Below, piece by piece: positions 8,212 through 16,369 of a DNA stretch of 64,000 bases (position 1 is the first letter of the stretch; each line of letters starts with the position of its first letter). The notes beneath the pieces are model-generated. The model was not told the origin of the DNA. It ran no database searches and worked only from the letters and a program-made list of their open reading frames with translations. The position numbers were made by a program, and so were the translations under genes. This DNA is from Aldehydirespirator sp965205155 (GTDB taxonomy: Bacteria > Actinomycetota > Acidimicrobiia > Acidimicrobiales > Aldehydirespiratoraceae): the NCBI GenBank assembly GCA_965205155.1, contig OZ242033.1, positions 2,418,001 through 2,482,000 of the forward strand. Reading direction: 5' to 3'.

Positions 8212-9240
8212 CTAGGCGGCCTTGATCTCCTCGATGATGGGACCCCAGCGGTCCTTGTCCCGCACGCCGGCGTAGAACTGGAGCCGGTCGAGCGTGCCGC
8301 CGAAGCGCTCGGCTATGCGTCCCGGCACGTCGTGGGGCTCGGCCACGATGGCGAAGGCGTCGAGGATCTCGTCGTCGATCACGTTGCCCATCTCGTCCCA
8401 TTGCCCCCGCTTCGACAAGCGGTTGAGCTCGGTCTGGGCGTCGCCCCAGCCGTGGTGCTCCAGCACGACCCGGTATGCGGGCGTGGACCCGTAGAAGGCG
8501 ATCTGCTTGCGGGTCCGGGCCGCCTGGGCGGCGACGTCCTCCTCGTCGAATCCCGACACCACGAACACCGGCATCGAGATCTCGAACTGGGAGCGGTCCC
8601 GGCCCGACTCGGCCAGCCCGGCGTCCACGTTGGGCAGCATCACGTCGTGCAGGTAGTCCGCGGTCTGGAAGCCGTGGCACACAAGGCCGTCGGCGGCCCG
8701 GCCGGCCACCCTGGTCATCAGCGGTCCCACTGCGGAGATCAGGATGGGCGGGGGTGCCACGTCGATGGGGCCGGGACTGAACATGGGCGTCATCAGGGTG
8801 TGGCGGTAGAACTCGCCCCGGAAGTTGAGGCGCTCGCCGGTCTGCCAGGACTCCCAGATGGCCCGGATGGCGGTGATCATCTCCTCCATGCGGGCCGCGG
8901 GCCGCGACCAGGGCATGGAGAAGCGCTTGGTGATGTGGGTTTGGATCTGGCTGCCCAGCCCGAGCAGGAACCGTCCCCCGGAGAGGGCCTGCAGGTCCCA
9001 GGCTGTGTGGGCCAGCACCATCGGGTTGCGGGCGAACCCCACCGCGATGGCTGTCATCAGCTCGATGCGCTCGGTGTGGGTGGCGGCCAGCGCGAGGGGC
9101 AGGAACGGGTCGTGGCTGGTCTCGGCCGACAGCAGGCCGCTGTAGCCGTCCTGCTCCATCATCCGGGCCCGGGCGCCGATGCTGGCCAGTTCGTTGCTGC
9201 TGGACGCCTCGGGAAGGCCGATCCAGGCGTCGATCTTCAT
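8212..9240 (-). CDS. LLM-class flavin-dependent oxidoreductase, probably F420-dependent
   Basis: A 342-residue TIM-barrel oxidoreductase of the luciferase-like monooxygenase class. Typical segments are the early MKIDAWIGLPEAS, AATHTERIELMTAIAVGF around 55-70, HTAWDLQALSGGRFLLGLG near 80-100, and the later PPPILISAVGPLMTRVAGRAADGL near 175-198. Actinobacterial members usually bind coenzyme F420 and reduce or oxidise diverse secondary metabolites or aldehydes. The start is the ATG at 9238-9240, preceded by GGAGA on the complement strand. It is divergent from the thioredoxin gene. The exact reaction cannot be told from sequence. Confidence 0.87.
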   Translation of the reverse strand: MKIDAWIGLPEASSSNELASIGARARMMEQDGYSGLLSAETSHDPFLPLALAATHTERIELMTAIAVGFARNPMVLAHTAWDLQALSGGRFLLGLGSQIQTHITKRFSMPWSRPAARMEEMITAIRAIWESWQTGERLNFRGEFYRHTLMTPMFSPGPIDVAPPPILISAVGPLMTRVAGRAADGLVCHGFQTADYLHDVMLPNVDAGLAESGRDRSQFEISMPVFVVSGFDEEDVAAQAARTRKQIAFYGSTPAYRVVLEHHGWGDAQTELNRLSKRGQWDEMGNVIDDEILDAFAIVAEPHDVPGRIAERFGGTLDRLQFYAGVRDKDRWGPIIEEIKAA

Positions 9241-9336
9241 GTTCGTCTCCAAGAGGGGGTTGGTCGGGTCGGGGGAGGGACTGGTGCGGGCGGATGCCGG
9301 GTTGGCTGAATCCGTCGCCGTGTCCGATACGTTGCG

Positions 9337-10062
9337 ATGGCGATGGCTGACGTTACCGACGCCACGTTCCAGGCCCAAGTAGTGGACCGGTCCCGGACCG
9401 TCCCGGTGATCGTGGACCTGTGGGCGTCGTGGTGCGAGCCGTGCCGGCAGCTGACCCCGCTGCTCGAGAAGGTGGTGGCCGAGACCGGCGGGGCGGTCGA
9501 GCTGGCCAAGGTGGATATCGAGAAGAACCCGGGGGTTGCTCAAGCCTTCCGGGTCCAGTCGATCCCGGCGGTCTACGCCATGGTGGACGGCCAGGTGGCC
9601 GACGGCTTCCTCGGCGCCCAGGGCGAGGTCGCGGTGCGCGAGTTCGTGCAGCGGCTGCTGCCGACGCCGGAGATGACCGAGATCGAGAGGCTGATCGCGG
9701 CCGGCGATGAGGCCTCTCTGAGGGCTGCCCTCGAGATCGAGTCCGACAATGCGGCCGCGGTGACGGCTCTGGCCGCGTTGCTCATCGACGACGGTCGAGT
9801 CGCCGAGGCCACCGAGTTGCTGGAACGGGTCCCCGAGACGCCGGAGACCCGCCGCTTGACGGCTCTCGCACGGGTGCAGGGCTCGGATGACGTTCCGGCC
9901 GGCGAGGCGTCCGACATAGAGGCCGAACTGGCCGGACTGCTGTCTGCGGTCAAGGCTGACGAGGAGGCCCGGCAGCGTTTCGTCGACCTGCTGGAGGTTC
10001 TCGGACCCGACGATCCCCGCACCTCGGCGTGGCGCAAACGGCTCTCGACCGCACTGTTCTAA
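9337..10062 (+). CDS. thioredoxin domain protein with TPR-like C-terminus (CnoX/YbbN type)
   Basis: A 241-residue protein. Residues 1-105 form a thioredoxin domain with active site WCEPC in DLWASWCEPCRQLTPLLE and the cis-proline in SIPAVYAM. Residues 110-241 are Ala/Leu/Glu-rich helices resembling the TPR-like tail of YbbN/CnoX, a co-chaperone that holds and protects unfolded proteins under oxidative stress. Both active-site cysteines are present, so disulfide reduction is possible. The end RLSTALF matches the tail often seen in this family. Cytoplasmic. It stands alone: the gene before is divergent and the comE pair begins 213 bp later. Confidence 0.87.
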   Translation: MAMADVTDATFQAQVVDRSRTVPVIVDLWASWCEPCRQLTPLLEKVVAETGGAVELAKVDIEKNPGVAQAFRVQSIPAVYAMVDGQVADGFLGAQGEVAVREFVQRLLPTPEMTEIERLIAAGDEASLRAALEIESDNAAAVTALAALLIDDGRVAEATELLERVPETPETRRLTALARVQGSDDVPAGEASDIEAELAGLLSAVKADEEARQRFVDLLEVLGPDDPRTSAWRKRLSTALF

Positions 10063-10106
10063 GGTGCTGCGGCGGCTGGATCGCCGCCTGGGAGGCCGAT
10101 GGTTCC

Positions 10107-10153
10107 TTCTTGACGTAGTTGTACCGCTGTGAGGTGCACAACTACGTCAAGAA
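10107..10153. repeat. perfect 16-bp inverted repeat
   Basis: TTCTTGACGTAGTTGT (10107-10122) and its exact complement ACAACTACGTCAAGAA (10138-10153) flank a 15-base loop. It is AT-richer than its surroundings and lies 45 bp after the thioredoxin gene stop, before comEA. It could act as a terminator for the first gene, or as an operator or REP-type element. The rest of 10063-10275 shows nothing else. Confidence 0.75.
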
Positions 10154-10275
10154 TGCGAGGGCAGGCGCCGCGGGCCGCCCAGTGCTGGTCTGAATCGAGG
10201 GGCGCTATTCTCACTGGCGGCTAGCCGGCCGCCATCCCGTGTCGGTCTGATTGCAAGCGGCGCGGGAGATGCTCA

Positions 10276-10983
10276 GTGGACACGCCACCCGGCGGCGGCC
10301 GGAAGTTCGCGGTTCCATCCCCTGGAGCGTTGGCCGACCGGCTGGGGGTCTCTGCGACGGCCGTGGTTCTCGGTCTGCTGGGAGTAGTCGGGGCCGCCGC
10401 AGGGGGCTGGTGGGCGCTGCGGCCTCCGCCCGGTCCGGACCCCGCAGAAATACTTCCCATGGCCGGTTCAGTGGAGATTCCCACGGCGGCCACGTCGCCC
10501 GCGCCGGATCCCGGCCTGATCGTGGTCGACGTGGTCGGGGCGGTTGTGCGTCCCGGCTTGCATGAGCTGCCTGCGGCCAGCCGGGTCGCCGACGCGGTGG
10601 CCGCGGCCGGCGGGTTGGCGCCCGAAGCGGACCGGATGCGGCTCAATTTGGCCGAGCCGCTGAGCGACGGCTCGCGCCTGTGGGTGCCGGAGGTCGGCGA
10701 GGCGGCGGCGCCCGAGGTCGTGCCGGCCACCGCCGGGATGGACGACCGGGGCGGCAACGGAGCTGGCGGCCTGCTCGGAGCCACGCCGGTGAACTTGAAC
10801 CACGCCGATACGGCCGCGTTGCGGCAGTTGCCGGGCATCGGGCCTTCCCTGGCCGCGGCCATCGTCGAGCACCGGCAGCGAACGGGTCCGTTCGCCACCG
10901 TTGACGAGTTGATCGAGGTCGCCGGCATCGGCCCGGTCAAGCTCGAGCAGATCCGCCCCCTGGCAACGGTGGGCGGCCCGTGA
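10276..10983 (+). CDS. comEA: ComEA family DNA-uptake protein
   Basis: A 235-residue competence protein that binds incoming double-stranded DNA at the cell surface. There is one transmembrane segment at about residues 27-50. A SLBB-type domain follows (VDVVGAVVRPGLHELPA near 84-100), then a Gly-rich linker and a C-terminal double helix-hairpin-helix with NLNHADTAALRQLPGIG and VDELIEVAGIGPVKLEQI. Start is GTG at 10276. The stop overlaps the first start of comEC in a GTGA arrangement, and the last 15 codons are the first unit of the tandem repeat that continues into comEC. Confidence 0.9.
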   Translation: MDTPPGGGRKFAVPSPGALADRLGVSATAVVLGLLGVVGAAAGGWWALRPPPGPDPAEILPMAGSVEIPTAATSPAPDPGLIVVDVVGAVVRPGLHELPAASRVADAVAAAGGLAPEADRMRLNLAEPLSDGSRLWVPEVGEAAAPEVVPATAGMDDRGGNGAGGLLGATPVNLNHADTAALRQLPGIGPSLAAAIVEHRQRTGPFATVDELIEVAGIGPVKLEQIRPLATVGGP

Positions 10984-11200
10984 GCGCGGGCCAGCGTCCG
11001 CCCCCTGGCGACGGTGGGCGGCCCGTGAGCGCGGGCCAGCGTCCGCCTCCTAGCGACGGTGGGCGGCCCGTGAGCGCGGGCCAACGTCCGCCTCGTAGCG
11101 ACGGTGGGCGACCCGTTGGTGTGGATCGGGGTCGGGGGTCTGGCGAACGTGGGCGGCCCGTGAGCGTCGAGCAGCTCCGCCGGAGTTGGGGCGGGCCGGT
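10935..11200 (+). repeat. 45-bp tandem repeat spanning the comEA/comEC junction
   Basis: Six units of 45 bp begin at 10935, 10980, 11025, 11070, 11115 and 11160. Units 2-4 are nearly identical (GTGAGCGCGGGCCAGCGTCC at the start); the first, fifth and sixth are diverged, and the sixth resembles the first more than the middle ones. Each GTGAGC unit carries both a possible comEC start and a stop in the comEA frame. The unit length preserves the comEC frame, so copy number only changes the length of its N-terminus. Confidence 0.9.
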
Positions 11201-12977
11201 CATGCCCTACGCGGCCGCGGCCGGTGCCGTGACGGGCGCGTGGCTGCTGGTCGGAGTCCCGCTCGCGGTCGTCCTGTTGCTGGCCGCGGCGTGCCTGTGG
11301 AGGCCGAGCCCGCTCCTTGTGCTGGTCGCCGTCGCGGTCCTTGCCGGGTTCTTCGGCTCCAGGGCGCTGGACGGTCTCGCCGATCCACCGTCGGGACCTG
11401 TCGACGGCTGGGTGATCCTGCTTGAGGATCCCCGGCCGCTGGGCACGCACGGGGTGCGGGTCACGGTCCGCCATGGCTCTGCCAGGCTGGAGGCCAGGGC
11501 CTACGGAGCGGTGGCCGCACGGCTCGACGACCTGCTGGCGGGCGAGCGGGTACAAGTCTCGGGCACCGCTCGGCCCGCCACCAGCGACTGGCACCGCTGG
11601 CGGCATGTGGCCGCCACGCTGAATGTCGATGCCGTAGGCGACCGGGCTGACGCCGCACCGCTGGCGGCGTTCACCAACCACCTCAGACGGCTGCTGGATT
11701 CGGGGGCTCGCAGTCTGCCCGACGACAGCCGGGCCATGTTCGCGGGGATGGTCTACGGCGACGACCGCAGCCAGTCCCCCCGCCTCTACGACGACTTCCG
11801 GGCCGCGGGCCTGGGGCACCTGCTGGTGGTGTCGGGCCAGAACGTCGCCTTCGTGCTGGCGCTGGCGTCGCCGCTGGCGGTGCGGGCCCGTCCCGGTGTC
11901 CGCCTGATCGTCCTGTTGATGCTGTTGGGGGTGTTCGCAGTGCTGACTCGTTTCGAGCCGTCAGTCCTGCGGGCGGTGACCATGGCGGGGGTGGCGGTGA
12001 TCAGCGCCGCGCTGGGACGTCCCGAGACCGGCCGGCGGACCCTGGCCTGGGCCGTTGCCGCGGTGGTGGTCGTCGATCCGTTCCTGGTGCGGGTCCTCGC
12101 GTTCCAGCTCTCGGTGTGCGCGACCTGCGGGTTGTTGTGGATCACGCCCGCGCTGGCCGAGAAGCTGCCCGGCCCCCGCCCGCTGAGGCTGGCGGTGGCG
12201 ACCACCGCCGGGGCCCAGCTGGCGGTGATGCCGCTGCTGGTGGCTGTGTTCGGCGTCGTTCCCCTGGCCTCGCTTCCCGCCAATGTGGCTGCGGGGCCGG
12301 CGACGGCGCCGGTGATGATGTGGGGCCTCACCGGCGGGCTGGGCGCCGGCCTGGTCGGCGGACCGGTCGCGTGGCTCATGCACCGGCCCACGGCCGCGCT
12401 GTTGTGGTGGGTGAGAGGCGTCGCTTCGGCTGCGGCGGCCGCGCCCCCGGCGATGCTCGGCGCTGGGGGAGCGACGGCGGTCGGGACCGGTGTGGCCCTC
12501 GTGCTCGTCTCTCGCCGGCTGGAGCGAGCCAGGCTCCTGGGTGTGGTGGGCACGGCGGTGGTGACCGTCGCGCTGGTTCACAGCGGGCTGGCGGCCGCGT
12601 CGCCCCCGCCGGGCTGGTCGGAAGCCGCCGGAGCGCGTCTGTTCCAGCATCAGTCCGCAGTGGTGGTCGTCCTGGACGAGCCGGTGCGGCCCAGGGATCT
12701 GCTGGAGTCTCTTCGCCGGGCGGGGGTTCATCGGGCGGACCTGGTGGTGGCGCCGGGCGGCGGTGCTGCGGACGCCTACGCCGTGCTGGCATTGCGGGAC
12801 CGCTACCGGACGGCTGCTGCGGTGGCGCCGCCCATGCACCGGGTGCCGGGAGCGCGCACCGTCCGGGCCGGTGATGTCGTGCGGGTCGGCGCGGTGACTG
12901 TGGAGGTCGTGTCCGACTCGCCGGAACTCGTCGTGGATGTCGCCGTCGATGTCGCCATCCGAAATTCCGGGAGTTGA
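10980..12977 (+). CDS. comEC: ComEC/Rec2 DNA-uptake channel
   Basis: A 665-residue polytopic membrane protein expected to form the channel carrying single-stranded DNA across the membrane in natural transformation. After about 70 residues made mostly of SAGQRPPPSDGGRP repeats come hydrophobic helices (residues 76-125). An OB-like soluble domain spans about 130-235, and the ComEC core carries MVYGDDRS and LLVVSGQNVAFV (near 280-295), then seven or more helices to about 540. The C-terminal part (about 555-665) resembles a reduced beta-lactamase-like domain: I do not see its metal motif, and full ComEC proteins are longer. True start could be any GTG of the repeats or ATG 11202. Coupled to comEA. 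Confidence 0.88.
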   Translation: MSAGQRPPPGDGGRPVSAGQRPPPSDGGRPVSAGQRPPRSDGGRPVGVDRGRGSGERGRPVSVEQLRRSWGGPVMPYAAAAGAVTGAWLLVGVPLAVVLLLAAACLWRPSPLLVLVAVAVLAGFFGSRALDGLADPPSGPVDGWVILLEDPRPLGTHGVRVTVRHGSARLEARAYGAVAARLDDLLAGERVQVSGTARPATSDWHRWRHVAATLNVDAVGDRADAAPLAAFTNHLRRLLDSGARSLPDDSRAMFAGMVYGDDRSQSPRLYDDFRAAGLGHLLVVSGQNVAFVLALASPLAVRARPGVRLIVLLMLLGVFAVLTRFEPSVLRAVTMAGVAVISAALGRPETGRRTLAWAVAAVVVVDPFLVRVLAFQLSVCATCGLLWITPALAEKLPGPRPLRLAVATTAGAQLAVMPLLVAVFGVVPLASLPANVAAGPATAPVMMWGLTGGLGAGLVGGPVAWLMHRPTAALLWWVRGVASAAAAAPPAMLGAGGATAVGTGVALVLVSRRLERARLLGVVGTAVVTVALVHSGLAAASPPPGWSEAAGARLFQHQSAVVVVLDEPVRPRDLLESLRRAGVHRADLVVAPGGGAADAYAVLALRDRYRTAAAVAPPMHRVPGARTVRAGDVVRVGAVTVEVVSDSPELVVDVAVDVAIRNSGS

Positions 12978-13010
12978 GCGCGATAGTCGCGCCATATCGC
13001 CGGGATTTCG
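12960..13010. terminator. nested hairpin after comEC
   Basis: Outer arms CGAAATTCCGG (12960-12970) and CCGGGATTTCG (13000-13010) pair with one mismatch. Inside lies a perfect GCGCGA-TAG-TCGCGC hairpin (12978-12992) right after the comEC stop. No U-run follows. It may terminate comEC before holA starts at 13069. Confidence 0.45.
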
Positions 13011-13068
13011 AGGCGGGGGAGGGACACCGCCGCGCTGGTGGGCCGGGTCGTCCTATCATCCGGCCACT

Positions 13069-14085
13069 ATGAGCGTCCAGCTCGTCAGCGGCGACGATCC
13101 CGTGCTGGTAGCCGAGGCGGTTGCGAGGGTCGTCAAGGAGGCGCTGGGCGACGAGGACCGCAGCCTGGCGCTGGAACATCTCGACGAGACCAGCCTCCGG
13201 GACCCCGATGGGGGCTGGCGGCTCGCACCGCTCGTCGATGCGGCCCAGACCCAGCCGTTCCTCACCTCCCGACGGGTGGTGGTGGGGCGCCATCTGGCCC
13301 GGTTCTCCCGCAAGGGCGACTGCGACGAGCTGGTGCGCCTGCTGGAGACGCTGCCCGCCACCACCCATCTGGTGCTGGTGTGGGAGCGGGGAGTGGACCC
13401 GGTGATGGGCGGGCGCCTGCCCGCGGTGCCCAAGGCGCTCGGGGCCGCGGTGAAGGCGGCCGGGGGCACCTCGCTGAACGTGACCCCGCCGAGGGGCAAG
13501 TCCGATGCCCACAAGTGGTTGCGCGGTCAACTGGAGCAGTCGGGCCTGCACTTCGAGCCGGCCGCGGTGGCGGCTGTCGACGACCTGGTGGGCGCCGACC
13601 ACGGCAACGTGGTCGGGCTACTGCGGACCTTGGAAGGAGCGCTGGGTTCGGGAGCGACCGTCACCGCCGACGACGTGGCCGTCTACGGCGGGGATCCCGG
13701 CTCGGTGGTTCCGTGGGAACTCGACGACGCCATCGACCGGGGCGACATCACCGAGGCGCTGAGGGTGCTGCACCGGCTGCTGCCGTCTCGCCACCCGCTC
13801 CAGCTGTTGGCCGCATTGGGCGGCCGGTACCAGCGGATGCTGCGTCTCGACGGCGCGGGCGCGGCCGACGAGCGCCAGGCCGCGGAGATCCTGGCGATGA
13901 AGGGTTCGACGTTCCCGGCGAAGAAGATCCTGGGCCAGACCCGGAGGCTGGGCTCGGAGAAGGTGGCCCGGGCGATCCGGCTGCTGGCCGACGCCGACCT
14001 CGCTCTGAGGGGAACGGTCGACTGGCCCGACGAGCTAGTAGTGGAGGTACTGGTCGCCCGGCTGGCCGCGCTGTCGGCCCGCTGA
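13069..14085 (+). CDS. holA: DNA polymerase III delta subunit
   Basis: A 338-residue clamp-loader wrench that opens the beta sliding clamp. The N-terminal MSVQLVSGDDPVLVAEAV, the central TSRRVVVGRHLARF, and WLRGQLEQSGLHFEPAAVAA followed by LVGADHGNVVGLLRTLEGA are standard HolA landmarks; the C-terminal helical collar ends LVVEVLVARLAAL. The start is the ATG at 13069, where the conserved domain begins; an open frame extends 44 codons upstream into comEC with no similarity. Holding comEA-comEC-holA-rpsT together is a common bacterial order. It converges with rpsT. Confidence 0.93.
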   Translation: MSVQLVSGDDPVLVAEAVARVVKEALGDEDRSLALEHLDETSLRDPDGGWRLAPLVDAAQTQPFLTSRRVVVGRHLARFSRKGDCDELVRLLETLPATTHLVLVWERGVDPVMGGRLPAVPKALGAAVKAAGGTSLNVTPPRGKSDAHKWLRGQLEQSGLHFEPAAVAAVDDLVGADHGNVVGLLRTLEGALGSGATVTADDVAVYGGDPGSVVPWELDDAIDRGDITEALRVLHRLLPSRHPLQLLAALGGRYQRMLRLDGAGAADERQAAEILAMKGSTFPAKKILGQTRRLGSEKVARAIRLLADADLALRGTVDWPDELVVEVLVARLAALSAR

Positions 14086-14103
14086 CGAGGCGTCTCGAGG
14101 CGG

Positions 14104-14376
14104 TCAGTCCTCCTCGGACCGGAGGTGCTCGATCTCCCGCACCAGCCGGCTCTTGCGGCGGGCCGCGGTGTTCTTGTGGATGACGCCCTTGGCTGCCGCC
14201 TTGTCGATCCGCTTGATGGCGAGGCGAAGAGTCTCATCCGCGGTCTCGTCGTCGTGCGAGACCGCGTCCAGCGCCGCCTTGGTCCGGGTGTTCACCTCGG
14301 AACGGACCGTCCGGTTGCGCAGGCGGCGTTTCTCGTTCTGCCGGTTGCGCTTTATCTGGGACTTGATGTTGGCCAC
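14104..14376 (-). CDS. rpsT: 30S ribosomal protein S20
   Basis: A 90-residue primary 16S rRNA-binding protein. ANIKSQIKRNRQNEKRR at the N-terminus, VHTRT-like VNTRTKAAL, and KGVIHKNTAARRKSRLVR near the C-terminus are diagnostic. I chose the GTG at 14374-14376 because S20 begins MANIKSQ and AGGTGAG lies just before it; a GTG two codons upstream is the alternative. Transcribed opposite to holA and lepA, as often found. Confidence 0.96.
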   Translation of the reverse strand: MANIKSQIKRNRQNEKRRLRNRTVRSEVNTRTKAALDAVSHDDETADETLRLAIKRIDKAAAKGVIHKNTAARRKSRLVREIEHLRSEED

Positions 14377-14517
14377 ACTCACCTGCCGGTCGTCTCGAGC
14401 CGCTGGCTGCCTGGGCTGCCGATCATCTTGGGGCCGTAGGGCCGACGGTCGAGGCTAGCGTTGCTGGGCCGTCGTCCCACCGTCGCGTCCCGCCCGCGGG
14501 AGCCGATAGAGAGCCCC

Positions 14518-16302
14518 ATGGACCTGCATCGCATCCGCAATACGTCGATCATCGCTCACATCGACCACGGCAAGTCCACGCTGGCCGACCGGATGCTGGA
14601 GCTGACCGGCGCGGTCGAGGCCCGGGAGATGCGAGAGCAGTACCTCGACTCGATGGACCTCGAGCGCGAGCGGGGCATCACCATCAAGCTCCAGTCGGTC
14701 CGCCTGAACTGGCGCGACCACGTCATCAACCTGATCGACACGCCCGGCCACGTGGACTTCAGCTACGAGGTCAGCCGTTCGCTGGCCGCCTGCGAGTCGG
14801 TGATCCTGGTGGTGGACGCGGCCCAGGGGATCGAGGCCCAGACCCTGGCCAACTGCTACCAGGCCATGGAGAACGACCTCGACGTGGTGGCCGTGCTCAA
14901 CAAGATCGACCTGCCCGCGGCCGACCCGGACCGGTACGCGGAGGAGATCGAGCGAGTGCTCGGCATCGACGCCGCCGACGTGCTGCAGATCTCGGCCAAG
15001 ACCGGGGACGGCGTGGCCGAGCTGCTCGACGCGGTGCTGGAGCGCACGTCGCCTCCCGAGGGGTCCGCCGAGGCGCCGCTGCAGGCGCTGATCTTCGACT
15101 CGCACTTCGACCAGTACCGGGGTGTGGTGTCGTCGGTGCGGGTAGTGAACGGGGTGCTGTCTGCCGACACCCGGCTGCGATTCATGCAGGCCGGCACGGT
15201 CCACAGCGCCGACGAGCTCGGTGTGCGCACCCCTGCCAACGAGGTCGTCGACCGCCTGGACCCCGGCGAGACCGGGTACCTGATCGCGGGGATCAAGGAC
15301 GTGGGCGAGGCCCGCTCGGGCGAGACCGTCACCGACGAGGACCGGCCCGCGCCCGAGCCCCTAGAGGGGTACTCCGAGCCCAAGCCGATGGTGTTCTCGG
15401 GTCTGTACCCGACCGACGGCGACGACTTCACCAACCTGCGGGCCGCCCTGTCCAAGCTGCGCCTCAACGACGCCGGGTTCACCTACGAGCCCGAGACCTC
15501 CGGCGCGCTGGGCTTCGGCTTCCGCTGCGGGTTCCTGGGCCTGCTGCACTTGGAGATCGTTCGCGAGCGTCTGGAGCGGGAGTTCGACCTGTCGCTGATC
15601 TCTACCGCCCCCTCGGTGGAGTACCGGGTGACGATGACCGACGGTGACACGGTGGCGGTGTCCAATCCCTCCGACATGCCCGCGGCCGGCCAGATCTCAG
15701 CCATCGCCGAGCCCTGCCTGGCCGCCGCGCTGATCACGCCGACCGACTACACCGGCACGTTGATGGAGCTGTGCCAGTCGCGCCGGGGCGAGCTGGTGCG
15801 CATGGAGTACCTGTCGCCGGAGCGGGTCGAGTTGCGCTACCGGCTGCCGCTGGCCGAGGTGGTGATCGACTTCTTCGACCAGCTCAAGAGCCGTACCCAG
15901 GGCTACGCCAGCCTCGACTACGAGCACGACGGGTACGACGGAGCCGATCTCGTGAAGGTGGACGTGCTGCTGCAGGGGGTGCCGGTGGACGCCTTCTCCA
16001 CCGTCGTGCACCGCGACAAGGCCTACGCCTACGGCCGGGCCATGGTCGGCCGCCTTCGGGAGCTGATACCCCGCCAGCAGTTCGAGGTGCCCATCCAGGC
16101 CGCCATCGGGGGCCGCATCATCGCCCGCGAGACCGTCAAGGCCTACCGCAAGGACGTCACCGCCAAGCTGTACGGCGGTGACGTCACCCGCAAGCGCAAG
16201 CTGCTGGAGAAGCAGAAGGCGGGCAAGAAGCGCATGAAGAGCATCGGGCGGGTGGACATTCCCCAGGAGGCCTTCATCTCGGCCCTCACGTTGGACGGCT
16301 AG
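14518..16302 (+). CDS. lepA: elongation factor 4 (ribosomal back-translocase)
   Basis: A 594-residue translational GTPase. G1 is AHIDHGKST, switch II is DTPGHVDF and NKIDLP is G4, preceded by the switch-I region ERERGITIKLQ. The LepA-specific C-terminal domain is present (GYASLDYEHDGYDGADLVKV, AYGRAMVGRLRELIPRQQF, the KRKLLEKQKAGKKRMK tail). It remodels stalled ribosomes by back-translocation. The start is the ATG at 14518, at the conserved MDLHRIRN; 19 upstream codons have no similarity. Length is normal (about 600). The stop lies in the first unit of a 29-bp tandem repeat running to hrcA. Confidence 0.96.
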   Translation: MDLHRIRNTSIIAHIDHGKSTLADRMLELTGAVEAREMREQYLDSMDLERERGITIKLQSVRLNWRDHVINLIDTPGHVDFSYEVSRSLAACESVILVVDAAQGIEAQTLANCYQAMENDLDVVAVLNKIDLPAADPDRYAEEIERVLGIDAADVLQISAKTGDGVAELLDAVLERTSPPEGSAEAPLQALIFDSHFDQYRGVVSSVRVVNGVLSADTRLRFMQAGTVHSADELGVRTPANEVVDRLDPGETGYLIAGIKDVGEARSGETVTDEDRPAPEPLEGYSEPKPMVFSGLYPTDGDDFTNLRAALSKLRLNDAGFTYEPETSGALGFGFRCGFLGLLHLEIVRERLEREFDLSLISTAPSVEYRVTMTDGDTVAVSNPSDMPAAGQISAIAEPCLAAALITPTDYTGTLMELCQSRRGELVRMEYLSPERVELRYRLPLAEVVIDFFDQLKSRTQGYASLDYEHDGYDGADLVKVDVLLQGVPVDAFSTVVHRDKAYAYGRAMVGRLRELIPRQQFEVPIQAAIGGRIIARETVKAYRKDVTAKLYGGDVTRKRKLLEKQKAGKKRMKSIGRVDIPQEAFISALTLDG

Positions 16303-16367
16303 CAACTCGGCCCCTGACGTCGGGCGGCTGGCAACTCGGCGCTCACGTTGGACGGGTAGCATCTCGA
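16285..16367 (+). repeat. three tandem 29-bp units between lepA and hrcA
   Basis: CTCACGTTGGACGGCTAGCA begins unit 1 (16285-16310), which includes the lepA stop. Unit 2 (16314-16339) and unit 3 (16342-16367) are imperfect copies, the third lying directly before the hrcA ATG. The units read as repeated lepA C-terminal codons. No CIRCE-type TTAGCACTC inverted repeat is seen here. Confidence 0.8.
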
Positions 16368-16369
16368 CC

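Noticed and set aside
10935..11200. CRISPR array
   Set aside because: The units are contiguous tandem copies inside coding sequence with no unique spacers, and no cas genes are near.
16303..16369. CIRCE operator before hrcA
   Set aside because: GCTAGCAACTC looks partly like TTAGCACTC but the inverted partner with a 9-base spacer is missing; the pattern is the 29-bp direct repeat.
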